From positions 1-64,000 of the forward strand of contig DAITSJ010000015.1 in NCBI GenBank assembly GCA_036843405.1: 64,000 nt of DNA, read 5' to 3'. The notes under the pieces are model-generated. The model saw only the letters and a list, made by a program, of their open reading frames with translations, searched no databases and had not been told where the DNA came from. This DNA is from DGNJ01 sp002388905. Lineage in GTDB: Bacteria > Pseudomonadota > Gammaproteobacteria > Pseudomonadales > Porticoccaceae. Below, in pieces: positions 42,237-50,874 of this stretch. The number at the start of each line of letters is the position of its first letter. The first letter of the stretch is position 1. A program made the translations under genes and the position numbers.

Positions 42237-43169
42237 GTGAAACCGACACCCGCTACCGGACAACCAACACTGCTGGCCCAGCCTCTGGCCATCGTCCTGC
42301 TACTGACGGTAGGTACCCTTTTCGCGGCCAACCATGTCTCGGCGCGAATGGCTTTCGACGAGGGTGTCGGCGTGCTGCTGGCACTGCTGGTGCGCAGCTC
42401 GGTTGCCCTGACTTTCATGACCGGCCTGGCGCTCTGGCACGGCGAGGGGTTGGCGGTGGCCCCGGGACGGCGCCGCTGGCAACTGCTGCTGGGCCTGATG
42501 ATCGCCGGCCAGAGCCTTTGCCTGTATTCCGCGGTGGCCCGGGTGCCGGTGGCCATGGCACTGTTGCTGGTCAACACCTGGCCCATTTTTTTCGCCCTGC
42601 TCACCTGGGCCCTGGGAGGCGGACGACCGAGCGCCCAGGTGGTAGCGATCATGGCGGTGATCATGGCCGGGCTGGTACTGGTGCTGGACCTGCCGGCACG
42701 GCTGGGAACGGCCGAAGGCACCGGAACGGGCTGGCTGGCGGGTGTCGCTTTCGCGTTGAGCGCGGCGGTGTTTTTCAGCGTCGCCATCTGGACCACGGAG
42801 AACCGCCTGGCCGGTATGCCGGGCGCGGTGCGCAGCGCCTGGACCATGGCTACGGTGCTGGCGGCCATGGCCATCGGCGGCAGCCTCGGCCTGGTACCGG
42901 ACGGACTCAGCGTTCCCACCAGCGAACGCGGCTGGCTGGGACTGGCCCTCCTGGCCGCCCTCTACGGCCTGGCATCGACGGTGCTGTTCGTACTGGTATC
43001 GCGCCTGAACATGGCCCGGAACGCCCCCGTCATGAACTTCGAGCCGGTGGCCTCGCTGCTGCTCGGCTACCTGGTACTGGGCCAGGTGCTGAAGCCGGTG
43101 CAACTGGCCGGCGGCGCCCTGGTGCTCGGGGCCATCCTTTGGCTGGGGCTGTCGCGCCGGCTGAAATAG
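42237..43169 (+). CDS. DMT superfamily (EamA) transporter
   Basis: A 310-residue inner-membrane protein with about ten hydrophobic helices arranged as two EamA repeats (residues about 15-145 and 160-305). The first repeat contains LLALLVRSSVALTF and the second ends PVASLLLGYLVLGQVLKPVQLAGGALVLGAIL, a typical EamA closing segment. Probably a metabolite exporter of unknown substrate. The GTG at 42237 follows AAGGA; the frame is open upstream inside the flavoprotein gene. The 29-bp gap suggests co-transcription with that gene. Confidence 0.87.
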   Translation: MKPTPATGQPTLLAQPLAIVLLLTVGTLFAANHVSARMAFDEGVGVLLALLVRSSVALTFMTGLALWHGEGLAVAPGRRRWQLLLGLMIAGQSLCLYSAVARVPVAMALLLVNTWPIFFALLTWALGGGRPSAQVVAIMAVIMAGLVLVLDLPARLGTAEGTGTGWLAGVAFALSAAVFFSVAIWTTENRLAGMPGAVRSAWTMATVLAAMAIGGSLGLVPDGLSVPTSERGWLGLALLAALYGLASTVLFVLVSRLNMARNAPVMNFEPVASLLLGYLVLGQVLKPVQLAGGALVLGAILWLGLSRRLK

Positions 43170-43456
43170 TACCGGTACAGAATCGATCGCCTCGATCAAT
43201 CAGTCTATTCAACCGACGTTATCAATTGCCTGATTGTCAGCCCGCCTGCGGACAGAGCAGGAGAGTTTCTACGTCCGGGCCGGATGGCGGGTCGCATGAG
43301 TTCAAAAAATGTCAAAGTGCGCACAAACGAAAGCGCAAGGCGCTATCCGCAATCCGATACCGGGTGCCGACTCTACACTGCGGTATAGTACCCCCGACCG
43401 GCGGGCCCGATGCCCGCCAGCCGGGACAACAGCGCAACGGATCTGGAGACTGACCC

Positions 43457-44773
43457 ATGGCGATTTTCGGTGCACCGTCGACGCCCGCCGGTGACCCTTC
43501 GTCCCCGCTGGCACGGGCCAGCTGGGCCATGTACGACTGGGCCAACAGCAGCTTCGCGGCCATTATCTCGACGTTTGTCTTTCCCACTTATTTCGCGACC
43601 CTGGTGGCGAAAGATTCCACCCTGGGCACCCGCCAGTGGGGCTGGACGGTGGGCCTGGCCGGACTGGTGGTGGCCTTCGGCGGCCCGCTGCTGGGCGCCG
43701 TTGCCGATCAGTACGGGCGGCGCAAGCCCTGGCTGGGACTGTTTACGCTCATCTGCGTTCTCGCCACGGCGGCCCTTTGGTGGGTTCGTCCGACGACTGA
43801 ATCGGTGCTCTTTGCCATGATGGTCGCGGCGGTGGCCACAATCGCCGCCGAATTCGCCGTTATCTTTTACAACGCCATGCTGCCCGCCATCGCCCGCCAG
43901 GATCATGTGGGGCGGTGGTCGGGCTGGGCCTGGGGCCTGGGCTATGCCGGCGGGTTGGCCTGCCTGCTGCTGGCCATGGCGGCATTTATGGGCGAGAACC
44001 CCTGGCTCAATCTGCCCCGGGATTCGGGACAACAGGTACGCGCCACCTTTGTCCTGGTGGCCCTGTGGTACGCCGCCTTTTCCCTGCCGCTGTTCCTGTT
44101 CACCCCCGACGAGCCCGCGGTCGGTGGCGGGTTGAGGCGGGCCCTGCGCGAGGGCCTCCACCAGCTTGGCGATTCCCTGAAGGCGGTCCGGGCCTATGTG
44201 CCGATACTGCGCTTCCTGCTGGCGCGGATTTTCTTTATCGACGGTCTTGCCACCCTGTTCGCCTTTGGCGGAGTCTACGCCAGCGGTACCTTCGATTTCA
44301 GCGCCCGCCAGGTGCTGATGTTCGGCATCCTGCTCAATGTCACCGCCGGCGTGGGCGCCGCGGCATTCGCCTGGATCGACGACCGGTTGGGCAGCAAACG
44401 CACGATCCTGGTTTCCCTGGTGGGCCTGATTGTCCCCGGCGCCCTAATGCTGGTGGTGCAAAGCCACGCCCTTTTCTGGCTTCTGGGTGGCATCCTGGGC
44501 ATTTTCGTGGGACCGGTGCAGGCGGCGAGCCGCTCCTGGATGGCCCGGGCCGCTCCCGAACACCTGCGCACCCAGATGTTCGGCCTGTTTGCCTTCTCGG
44601 GCAAAGCCACCGCTTTCCTTGGGCCCCTGCTGGTGGGTTGGGTAACCGGCCTTTTCGACAGCCAGCGGGCGGGTATGGGCGTTATTATCGTCTTCCTGGT
44701 GGCGGGCTTCGCACTGATGCTTACGGTTCCCGCGGCGGCCCGGGCGACGCCGCCCGCTCCTGCAAGCCTCTGA
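43457..44773 (+). CDS. MFS transporter, UMF1/Atg22-like
   Basis: A 438-residue protein with about twelve membrane helices. The N terminus LARASWAMYDWANSSFAAIISTFVFPTYF is the hallmark of the UMF1 family, related to yeast Atg22 amino-acid effluxers. The substrate is unknown. It is convergent with the acyl-ACP ligase fusion gene, and the two coding regions overlap by 53 bp at their 3' ends. The start is the ATG at 43457, following CTGGAGACTGACCC. Confidence 0.9.
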   Translation: MAIFGAPSTPAGDPSSPLARASWAMYDWANSSFAAIISTFVFPTYFATLVAKDSTLGTRQWGWTVGLAGLVVAFGGPLLGAVADQYGRRKPWLGLFTLICVLATAALWWVRPTTESVLFAMMVAAVATIAAEFAVIFYNAMLPAIARQDHVGRWSGWAWGLGYAGGLACLLLAMAAFMGENPWLNLPRDSGQQVRATFVLVALWYAAFSLPLFLFTPDEPAVGGGLRRALREGLHQLGDSLKAVRAYVPILRFLLARIFFIDGLATLFAFGGVYASGTFDFSARQVLMFGILLNVTAGVGAAAFAWIDDRLGSKRTILVSLVGLIVPGALMLVVQSHALFWLLGGILGIFVGPVQAASRSWMARAAPEHLRTQMFGLFAFSGKATAFLGPLLVGWVTGLFDSQRAGMGVIIVFLVAGFALMLTVPAAARATPPAPASL

Positions 44774-47438
44774 CGTGCTCGTGCAGGGCATCGGCGATGG
44801 CCCGGGGAGAACGCTCCCCCACATCCGCCAGCTGCCGGGGATCGAGGATTTCGCCAAAGTGCAATTCCACCGGGCCGGGCCGTGGCAGGCGCCGCCCCAG
44901 GGGCATCACCTCGAAGCTGCCCCGGATTACGGCGGGCAGCACCGGCACGGGAAAGTACTTCAGAAGCAGGCCGATGCCGGCCCGGAATGGCTGGAGCTCG
45001 CCGGTCGGCGAACGTCCCCCTTCCGGGAACCAGATCAGGCCGTGACCCCGATCCAGCACCGCGCCGGCAAAGGCCAGGCTGGAAAGGGCACCCCGGTGGG
45101 GATCGATGGGTACCACCTGGGCGGTGCGGCTGACCAGGCGCCGCACGGGGCCGGAAAACGCCATGCCTGTCCACCCCGCCCAGTACAGGTGCCGCAATTG
45201 CCGACCGGGCAGCGCCGCGGCGATAATGAAGGGATCGAGAACGCTGTCGTGGTTGCAGGCCAGGATAAAGGGGCCCTGTTCGGGCACCTGCTCGAGTCCG
45301 TGGACCCGCGGGCGCAAAAACGTGCGCACCAGCATTCGATTGACGGCGTAGAGGGTCGGCGCCACCGGTCGCAGCACGGCAGGCGGCTGCAACCAGCGCC
45401 GCTGCCGCGCGGATAGTACCCGTTCCGGCGCCCGGAAGATTTCAGCCGATGCACGATCCGGGGATTCCGCATCGATCACCATTTCCAGCAGATCGAGGAC
45501 CGTGCGGGCATCGGCGATAACGCTCTCATCCAGTTCAACCCCGGTGCGTTCAGTGATATCCAGGGTCAGCAGGACCCACTCCAGGGAATCGATATCCAGG
45601 TCGAGCTGCAAATCGCTGTCCGGTGTCAGGGTCTTGTCGGCATAACGTTCCGCCAGATATTGCCATGCCGCCCGGGCCGCCGGTTCCTCCAGCAATGCCC
45701 GGTCGGCGCCACTCATCTTCGCCACCGGCAGGGGCCCGGCGCTTTTGGTCTCTGCGCTGGCATCGCGCAAACGTTCCTCATACAGTTTTTCCAGGCGATG
45801 GCGCTGGATCTTGCCCAACTGGGTGCGCGGAAGGGGTTCCCGACTGATGGCGCAATGACCGAGACGCATATAGGAAGGCAGGCTTGCAGCCACTTCCGTT
45901 ACCGCCTTCCGGACACGGCCCCCGGCATCGTCGCCGGCATCCGCCGGCACCGCCAGCGCCACGAGTCGTCCGTCGTGCTGGAGCACGCCGATCTCGCGGA
46001 TGGCGGGATGCCCGGCGTAACGCGCCTCCAGGGTATCGGGCTGGATATTTTCACCCCCCGCCGTAACGATCAGGGTCGACAGGCGACCGGTAATATAAAG
46101 GTAACCCGCATGGTCCCGATAACCCAGGTCGCCGGTGCGAAACCAGCCATCGGCCGTGAACGCTTCCCGGGTCTTGTCCGGCAAATTGCGATAGCCGGCA
46201 AAGACCCCCGGACCCCGGGCCTGGATTTCGCCTTCTCCGGCCGGAATCGACTCCGCGGCTTTAGGGTCGACCCGGATTTCGATGCCCGGCACCGGGCGCC
46301 CGACGCTGCCCAGACGGGCACCCCTGGGCGTATTGATGGTGAGCAACGGTGAGGTCTCGGTGAGTCCGTAACCTATCGCCAGGGACCAGCCCAGTGCTGT
46401 CAGGTTGCCGGCCAGGGCCTCGTCAAGGGGCGCGCCGCCAGCGGCCAGCAGGCGCAGGGTTGGCGCAATCCTGGCGCGCACGGGACGCATCAAGCTTTCT
46501 CCGACCGGCAGCCCCCAACGTTGCGCGAATCGACTGAAGGCCAGGGTCCCGTGCAGCAATCCCGCGCCGACAGGTCCGGCCCGTTGCGCCCTGGCGCGGA
46601 TGCCATCGTAAAGGGCGCCATAGAGGCGGGGCACCCCGACGATGACCGTCGCCCGGCCCTCGCCCATGGCCCTGACCAGCTGCTTGCCGGTGAGGGCATA
46701 GGGCTGTATGACCGTGAGGCCAAGATAAAGAGGCGTGAGAAGGCCCACCACCAGGGGGTAGACATGATGCAGTGGCAGGGGAAGCAATACCCGGTCGCCC
46801 TCCGCGACAATGTGGGTATCCGCCACTGCCCGCAATTGAAAGGCGATATTGCCATGGCTCAGGGGCACCCCCTTGGGAGGCCCGGTGGTGCCCGAGGTAT
46901 AGAAAAGTATGGCGGTTTCGTCGACGCCGGGTTCAGGCAGGGAAATACCGCCCCTACTGTCGATTTCCTGCCAGCCTGTTTGCCGCCGCGAAAAACCGCG
47001 CTCGCCCTCTTCGGGCGAATCGAGCCGGAAAATCACCAGGTCATTCACCGCCTCGTGCAGCGTTTCCGCATGGCGGCCGCGGCTGAACACATGCCCGGCA
47101 TCGGCATCAGCGAGGACGTGACGGAGGTTTTCCCCCTCGAACTGCAGATCCACGGGCACCAGCACCATGCCGGCGCGTATCACGGCCAGGGCGGCGGCTA
47201 TCCACTCGGGCCCGGCCGGGGCATAAAGCGCAACACTCTGTCCGGGTTCCAGGCGCTCACGCAACCCGCCGGCGAGTCGGAGAACCTTATCGGCCATGGA
47301 CCCGTAGGACCAGGTCTCGGCAGTGTCCCGGCGCCAGGCCTGGACGAGTGTGCGATCACCGTACTGGTGAAGATTGTCGATCACCGGCTGCAAGGTCCGG
47401 GGTTGGGCTCTCGCAGTCGGATTACCTGGGTTTGCCAT
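44721..47438 (-). CDS. Fusion of acyl-AMP ligase, acyl carrier domain and PlsC acyltransferase
   Basis: A 905-residue three-domain protein. Residues 1-550 are an AMP-forming ligase with P-loop TSGTTGPPKG (181-190), GYGLTETSP (356-364), the TGD motif of WFRTGDLGY and the C-terminal Lys in PRTQLGKIQR. Residues about 585-655 are a carrier domain with phosphopantetheine site Ser618 in LDIDSLEW. Residues about 690-890 are a PlsC-type acyltransferase with HDSVLD (HX4D, 730-735) and FPEGGRS (804-810). The order suggests activation of a fatty acid, loading on the built-in carrier and transfer to a lyso-lipid or other acceptor. It resembles Aas-like proteins but with the acyltransferase at the C terminus. 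Confidence 0.9.
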   Translation of the reverse strand: MANPGNPTARAQPRTLQPVIDNLHQYGDRTLVQAWRRDTAETWSYGSMADKVLRLAGGLRERLEPGQSVALYAPAGPEWIAAALAVIRAGMVLVPVDLQFEGENLRHVLADADAGHVFSRGRHAETLHEAVNDLVIFRLDSPEEGERGFSRRQTGWQEIDSRGGISLPEPGVDETAILFYTSGTTGPPKGVPLSHGNIAFQLRAVADTHIVAEGDRVLLPLPLHHVYPLVVGLLTPLYLGLTVIQPYALTGKQLVRAMGEGRATVIVGVPRLYGALYDGIRARAQRAGPVGAGLLHGTLAFSRFAQRWGLPVGESLMRPVRARIAPTLRLLAAGGAPLDEALAGNLTALGWSLAIGYGLTETSPLLTINTPRGARLGSVGRPVPGIEIRVDPKAAESIPAGEGEIQARGPGVFAGYRNLPDKTREAFTADGWFRTGDLGYRDHAGYLYITGRLSTLIVTAGGENIQPDTLEARYAGHPAIREIGVLQHDGRLVALAVPADAGDDAGGRVRKAVTEVAASLPSYMRLGHCAISREPLPRTQLGKIQRHRLEKLYEERLRDASAETKSAGPLPVAKMSGADRALLEEPAARAAWQYLAERYADKTLTPDSDLQLDLDIDSLEWVLLTLDITERTGVELDESVIADARTVLDLLEMVIDAESPDRASAEIFRAPERVLSARQRRWLQPPAVLRPVAPTLYAVNRMLVRTFLRPRVHGLEQVPEQGPFILACNHDSVLDPFIIAAALPGRQLRHLYWAGWTGMAFSGPVRRLVSRTAQVVPIDPHRGALSSLAFAGAVLDRGHGLIWFPEGGRSPTGELQPFRAGIGLLLKYFPVPVLPAVIRGSFEVMPLGRRLPRPGPVELHFGEILDPRQLADVGERSPRAIADALHEHVRGLQERAASPGPPREP

Positions 47439-47611
47439 TAACCATTTTCCTGCGCGCTTGACGAAAAAACAGTCCGGCGACGGACTGTGCCTGTGCCAGA
47501 CCTACCCACAGTGTAGAAAATTGGGCTAATTGCAGGCCGCCGATTGTCTGGAAACCTTGTGCCGGCCACCCGGCGGGTTATGATCAGCGGCGTGTGGCAA
47601 AAAGAGGATGC

Positions 47612-48430
47612 ATGATGGATACGGGACTGGCGGGCAAAACCGCCGTGGTGACCGGCGCCACGGCCAATATCGGGCGCGCGGTGGCCCTGGCCCTGGCGGC
47701 GGAAGGCGCCAATCTGGTGGCTGTGGGCCGGGATAGGGAGGCCGGCCAGGGGCTGGTGGATAAAGTCAGGGCTGCCGGCGGTGCCGATGCCGTTTTTGTC
47801 GCCGCCGATCTGCTCGAAGCCGATTCGGGAGAGCGTATTGCCGCCGCGGCCCTGGACCGGTTCGGCACCGTGGACGTGCTTGTCAATGGCGCCGGGGGCA
47901 ATAATGCCATGGGCCTTTTTGCCGAATCCGACCCGGCCACCTGGCAGGCTGATATCGATATCAGCCTGATGGCGGTGCTGCGCACCACGCGCGCGCTGTT
48001 GCCCGCCATGATAAAACGCCGGAGCGGCCGGATCATTAACATTGGCTCGACCGCCGGCGAAGTGGGGGATTACATGCTGGCTGTCTATTCGGCCGCCAAG
48101 GGTGGCGTCCACGCTTTTACCCGGGTCCTGGCCAAGGAGGTGGGCCAGCACGACATTACCGTGAATGTGGTGGCGCCTTACCTGACTCTGCCGGAGGAAG
48201 AAGAAGAGTTGAGCGCCGGCAGCCGGTTTCACCCGGAGAAGGGTTTCTTCAGTCGGGCCATCCCCGGCCTGGACCCCGCGGAGGTGGACAAACTACGGCG
48301 CAGCGGCCCCTTGTCGCGCACCGTCGCCAACCCCCGGGAAGTGGCGGCGGCGGTCGTGTACCTGGCCTCGGAACAGGCCGCTTTTGTTACCGGTCAGGTA
48401 CTTAACGTGGATGGCGGCACCCTGCTCTGA
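47612..48430 (+). CDS. Short-chain dehydrogenase/reductase
   Basis: A 272-residue classical SDR. The cofactor motif TGATANIG (near residue 12), NGAGG and the catalytic tetrad region INIGSTAGE ... YSAAKGG are present. The C terminus GQVLNVDGGTLL is typical of FabG-like enzymes. A PEEEEELSAG insertion near the substrate loop is unusual. The reaction is unknown. The ATG at 47612 follows AGAGGA; the next ATG three bases on and a GTG at 47594 are alternatives. It is divergent from the acyl-ligase fusion, which may point to lipid-related metabolism. Confidence 0.88.
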   Translation: MMDTGLAGKTAVVTGATANIGRAVALALAAEGANLVAVGRDREAGQGLVDKVRAAGGADAVFVAADLLEADSGERIAAAALDRFGTVDVLVNGAGGNNAMGLFAESDPATWQADIDISLMAVLRTTRALLPAMIKRRSGRIINIGSTAGEVGDYMLAVYSAAKGGVHAFTRVLAKEVGQHDITVNVVAPYLTLPEEEEELSAGSRFHPEKGFFSRAIPGLDPAEVDKLRRSGPLSRTVANPREVAAAVVYLASEQAAFVTGQVLNVDGGTLL

Positions 48431-48696
48431 AACGGATGGCACGGGCGCTTTTATAATAACAAGGCCGCCGCCAATGAAGACGGGCATCGGTGGTGAAGGG
48501 ATTGCGGTTGTCCTCTCTCAAGGCAATACCTCCATTGACTGTCGCTGCCATTGGCGGGGAAACACCGCTTCCCCCACCGGCGAATATCCGTATCGACGGG
48601 GCAGGCGCCGGTACGCACACCGCGCCTGGATTTTTCAGACTGGTACAGAAAAGTCGGGGCAACCAGCCTGTACAGAATGGATACGGTTCGCCGGTA

Positions 48697-49113
48697 TCAG
48701 TCCCGGGGAACCTTGCCGCGTAAACGCTTGACCCGGCCCCGCTGGGTTTTGTTATCCATGCGCTTTTTTTTGGCGGCTCTGGAAGGGCGTGTGGCAACAC
48801 GCTTTTTGGGTGTGGCGCCGGCACGGCGGATCAGGGAAGCCAGGCGCGCCAGGGCGTCCTCCCGGTTTTTTTCCTGACTGCGAAACCGCTGGGCCTTGAT
48901 GACGATGACGCCATCCCCGGATATCCGGTGATCTTTGGTGGCGAGCAGGCGCTCCTTGTAGATGTCGGGCAGGGACGAGGCCCTGATATCGAAACGCAGG
49001 TGAATGGCCGTGGCCACCTTGTTGACATTCTGTCCGCCGGCGCCCTGTGCGCGGACGGCGTTAAGTTCGATTTCATGCTCGGGTACCGAGACCCGCGAGG
49101 ATATTGTCAGCAT
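48697..49113 (-). CDS. arfB: Alternative ribosome-rescue factor ArfB
   Basis: A 138-residue peptidyl-tRNA hydrolase (YaeJ) that releases peptides from stalled ribosomes without a stop codon. The release-factor GGQ motif is in RAQGAGGQNVNK, and the basic C-terminal tail (KKRVATRPSRAAKKKR...) is the part that enters the empty mRNA channel. Full length. The ATG at 49113 gives the family N terminus; five extra codons upstream are in frame. The genome therefore has two rescue systems in this window, this and tmRNA/SmpB. Confidence 0.95.
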   Translation of the reverse strand: MLTISSRVSVPEHEIELNAVRAQGAGGQNVNKVATAIHLRFDIRASSLPDIYKERLLATKDHRISGDGVIVIKAQRFRSQEKNREDALARLASLIRRAGATPKKRVATRPSRAAKKKRMDNKTQRGRVKRLRGKVPRD

Positions 49114-49273
49114 TGCCGGACCCTTCATGCTCGGACGGGCAGGTTAACGTGCGCGTCGCCCGTTTCCCAGTATCCCGGCGACACGACCTTTCCCGGTCCC
49201 CCCTGCTAAACTCCGGACAAAGTGGCATTTGCTGCCCGACGACTTCCATACAGGTAACGAAAAAATTCGCAAC

Positions 49274-50188
49274 ATGGAATCGACAGAACTGGTTCTTGAA
49301 ATGGTCCCGCCGCCCCTCAGCGACCAGCGTGCCGGCATCGCCAGGTGCCTGGATTATATCCGGCAGGTGCGGGCGGCGGTGCCCGTTGAAGCTGTCAATA
49401 TTCCGGAGATACGGGAGGAAGGCGGACGCCGTGACAATGGCGAGCGGTTGACGCCCTTCATGCCCCGGGTGCCGCCCCGGGAACTGGCGGCCCATATCAA
49501 GGACAGCCTGGACCTGGAAGCCATTGTCAATCACTGTGTCGTCCACGAACCCGCCGGCGCCCTGGAAAAGTGGCTGGATACCGCCTGGCGGCATTACGGC
49601 GTGCGCCGTTTTGTGCTGGTGGGGGGCGAACACAGCCACGTGGACTACCCCGGTCCCACGGTGCGCGAAGCGACCGGGCTGGCCCGCCGGTTGTTCACGG
49701 GCAAAGATGTCAAAATCGGCAATATCTGCATACCCTCCCGATCCGGCGAGCGGGAACGAGTGCGCGGGAAAATCAGCGCCGGCGCCGATTTTTTTACCAC
49801 CCAGATCATCTATCACGTCCGGGAACTGATCGACCTCTGTGACCCGGATGGCCTGCCGGACGCGGACTTTTATGTGAGCTTCTGCCCGGTGCGCTCGAAG
49901 CGCAACATCCTCTTTCTCAACTGGCTGGGCGTCATTATCGACCCGGCACTGGAGCGCTGGCTGCTGGCCGGCAACGAAGATGTCCTGGCCCGGTCGGAAT
50001 CCCACCTTTGCGCCACCTGGGAGGCTTTTGTCGACCACATTAACCGATACGAACACCCCCTCAGGGCCCATATCAACCTCTCGCCCATCGGCAGGATCAC
50101 ACCCCGGGACACCATCCGCCTGGCCCGGTCCCTGCGCGCCGCCGGCGAGAGCGCCACTGAAAAACCTTCCGGTCGCTTCAGTCGATAA
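49274..50188 (+). CDS. Methylenetetrahydrofolate reductase-like protein
   Basis: A protein of 304 residues with a TIM-barrel pattern like MetF. It contains ELVLEMVPPP near the start, FVLVGGEHSHVDYPGPTV at the end of a central strand and KISAGADFFTTQIIYH, which matches the MTHFR signature GADFFxTQ. It is more distant from E. coli MetF than an orthologue would be, so it may be a specialised one-carbon enzyme or a MetF paralogue. The ATG at 49274 is used; a TTG start at 49229 is possible. Its 3' end overlaps the convergent sixA gene by 11 bp. Confidence 0.65.
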   Translation: MESTELVLEMVPPPLSDQRAGIARCLDYIRQVRAAVPVEAVNIPEIREEGGRRDNGERLTPFMPRVPPRELAAHIKDSLDLEAIVNHCVVHEPAGALEKWLDTAWRHYGVRRFVLVGGEHSHVDYPGPTVREATGLARRLFTGKDVKIGNICIPSRSGERERVRGKISAGADFFTTQIIYHVRELIDLCDPDGLPDADFYVSFCPVRSKRNILFLNWLGVIIDPALERWLLAGNEDVLARSESHLCATWEAFVDHINRYEHPLRAHINLSPIGRITPRDTIRLARSLRAAGESATEKPSGRFSR

Positions 50189-50639
50189 CCGGCATGAGCG
50201 TCCACCGGACGTACCACGGTCCGCCGGCAGCGTCCCGGTCCAGGCAGACAATGCCGCCCATCTGGAACCTGACGGGCATCAGGTCCTCCGTGCCCGCGAT
50301 CAGGAACCCGGCAAGCCTTGCCAGTTGAGGCAGGTGGCCCACCAGCATCAGGTTGTCGGCGGCATCGAGACTGTCGGCCAGAGCCCGGACATCGTCGTTG
50401 GGCCCCAGGCCTTCCCGGGCAGCGACGCCCTCCTCCGGCAGCAGTTCCTCCGCCAGCATATGGGCCGTCTGGTCGGCGCGCATCTTGCCGCTGTGGACAA
50501 TGCGGGAAACCGGGATGCGGCGGTCGCTGGCCAGGTCCGCGACAAGGCGCACTTCCCGGCAGCCCTGCTCGGATAGCCGCCGCTCCGGATCGGCCTCCCT
50601 GGGGAGTGCATGACCGTGCTGAACCAGATAAAGTGCCAT
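50178..50639 (-). CDS. sixA: Phosphohistidine phosphatase SixA
   Basis: A 153-residue histidine phosphatase of the branch 1 RHG family. The motif is QHGHA at the N terminus (LYLVQHGHALP), where the usual Arg is Gln, as in some SixA proteins. RLSEQGCREV, HSGKMRADQTA and NLMLVGHLPQLARL, with the second catalytic His, follow. SixA removes phosphate from histidine of phosphorelay or PTS proteins. The ATG at 50639 was chosen to give the family N terminus; 35 upstream codons are in frame but do not match. Confidence 0.88.
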   Translation of the reverse strand: MALYLVQHGHALPREADPERRLSEQGCREVRLVADLASDRRIPVSRIVHSGKMRADQTAHMLAEELLPEEGVAAREGLGPNDDVRALADSLDAADNLMLVGHLPQLARLAGFLIAGTEDLMPVRFQMGGIVCLDRDAAGGPWYVRWTLMPVID

Positions 50640-50798
50640 GGCTGTCACCTCGCTTTTGGCAGCGGGAACCGGTCTCACGGCATACACCGAGAGCCGTGAG
50701 CGATTGCCACTATTCAGCATAGGCGAGTCCCCCGCTTTATCCATACCTGCGCCACCCTGTCACCAGACTGGCCTCCGGCCCGATATCGTTGCCACCCT

Positions 50799-50817
50799 GT
50801 TAATGAAAATAGTTATT
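50799..50817. promoter_or_regulatory. Fur-box-like sequence upstream of the FTR1 gene
   Basis: GTTAATGAAAATAGTTATT matches the 19-base Fur consensus at 14 positions. It lies 58 bp upstream of the FTR1-cytochrome c start codon, where a promoter would be expected. A fur gene is present elsewhere in the window. Iron-dependent repression of the permease is the natural inference. Confidence 0.6.
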
Positions 50818-50874
50818 AATTACACTACCTTTTATGGCCTGCACTCAACAAACCCCGATCAAGGTGTGTCCGTC

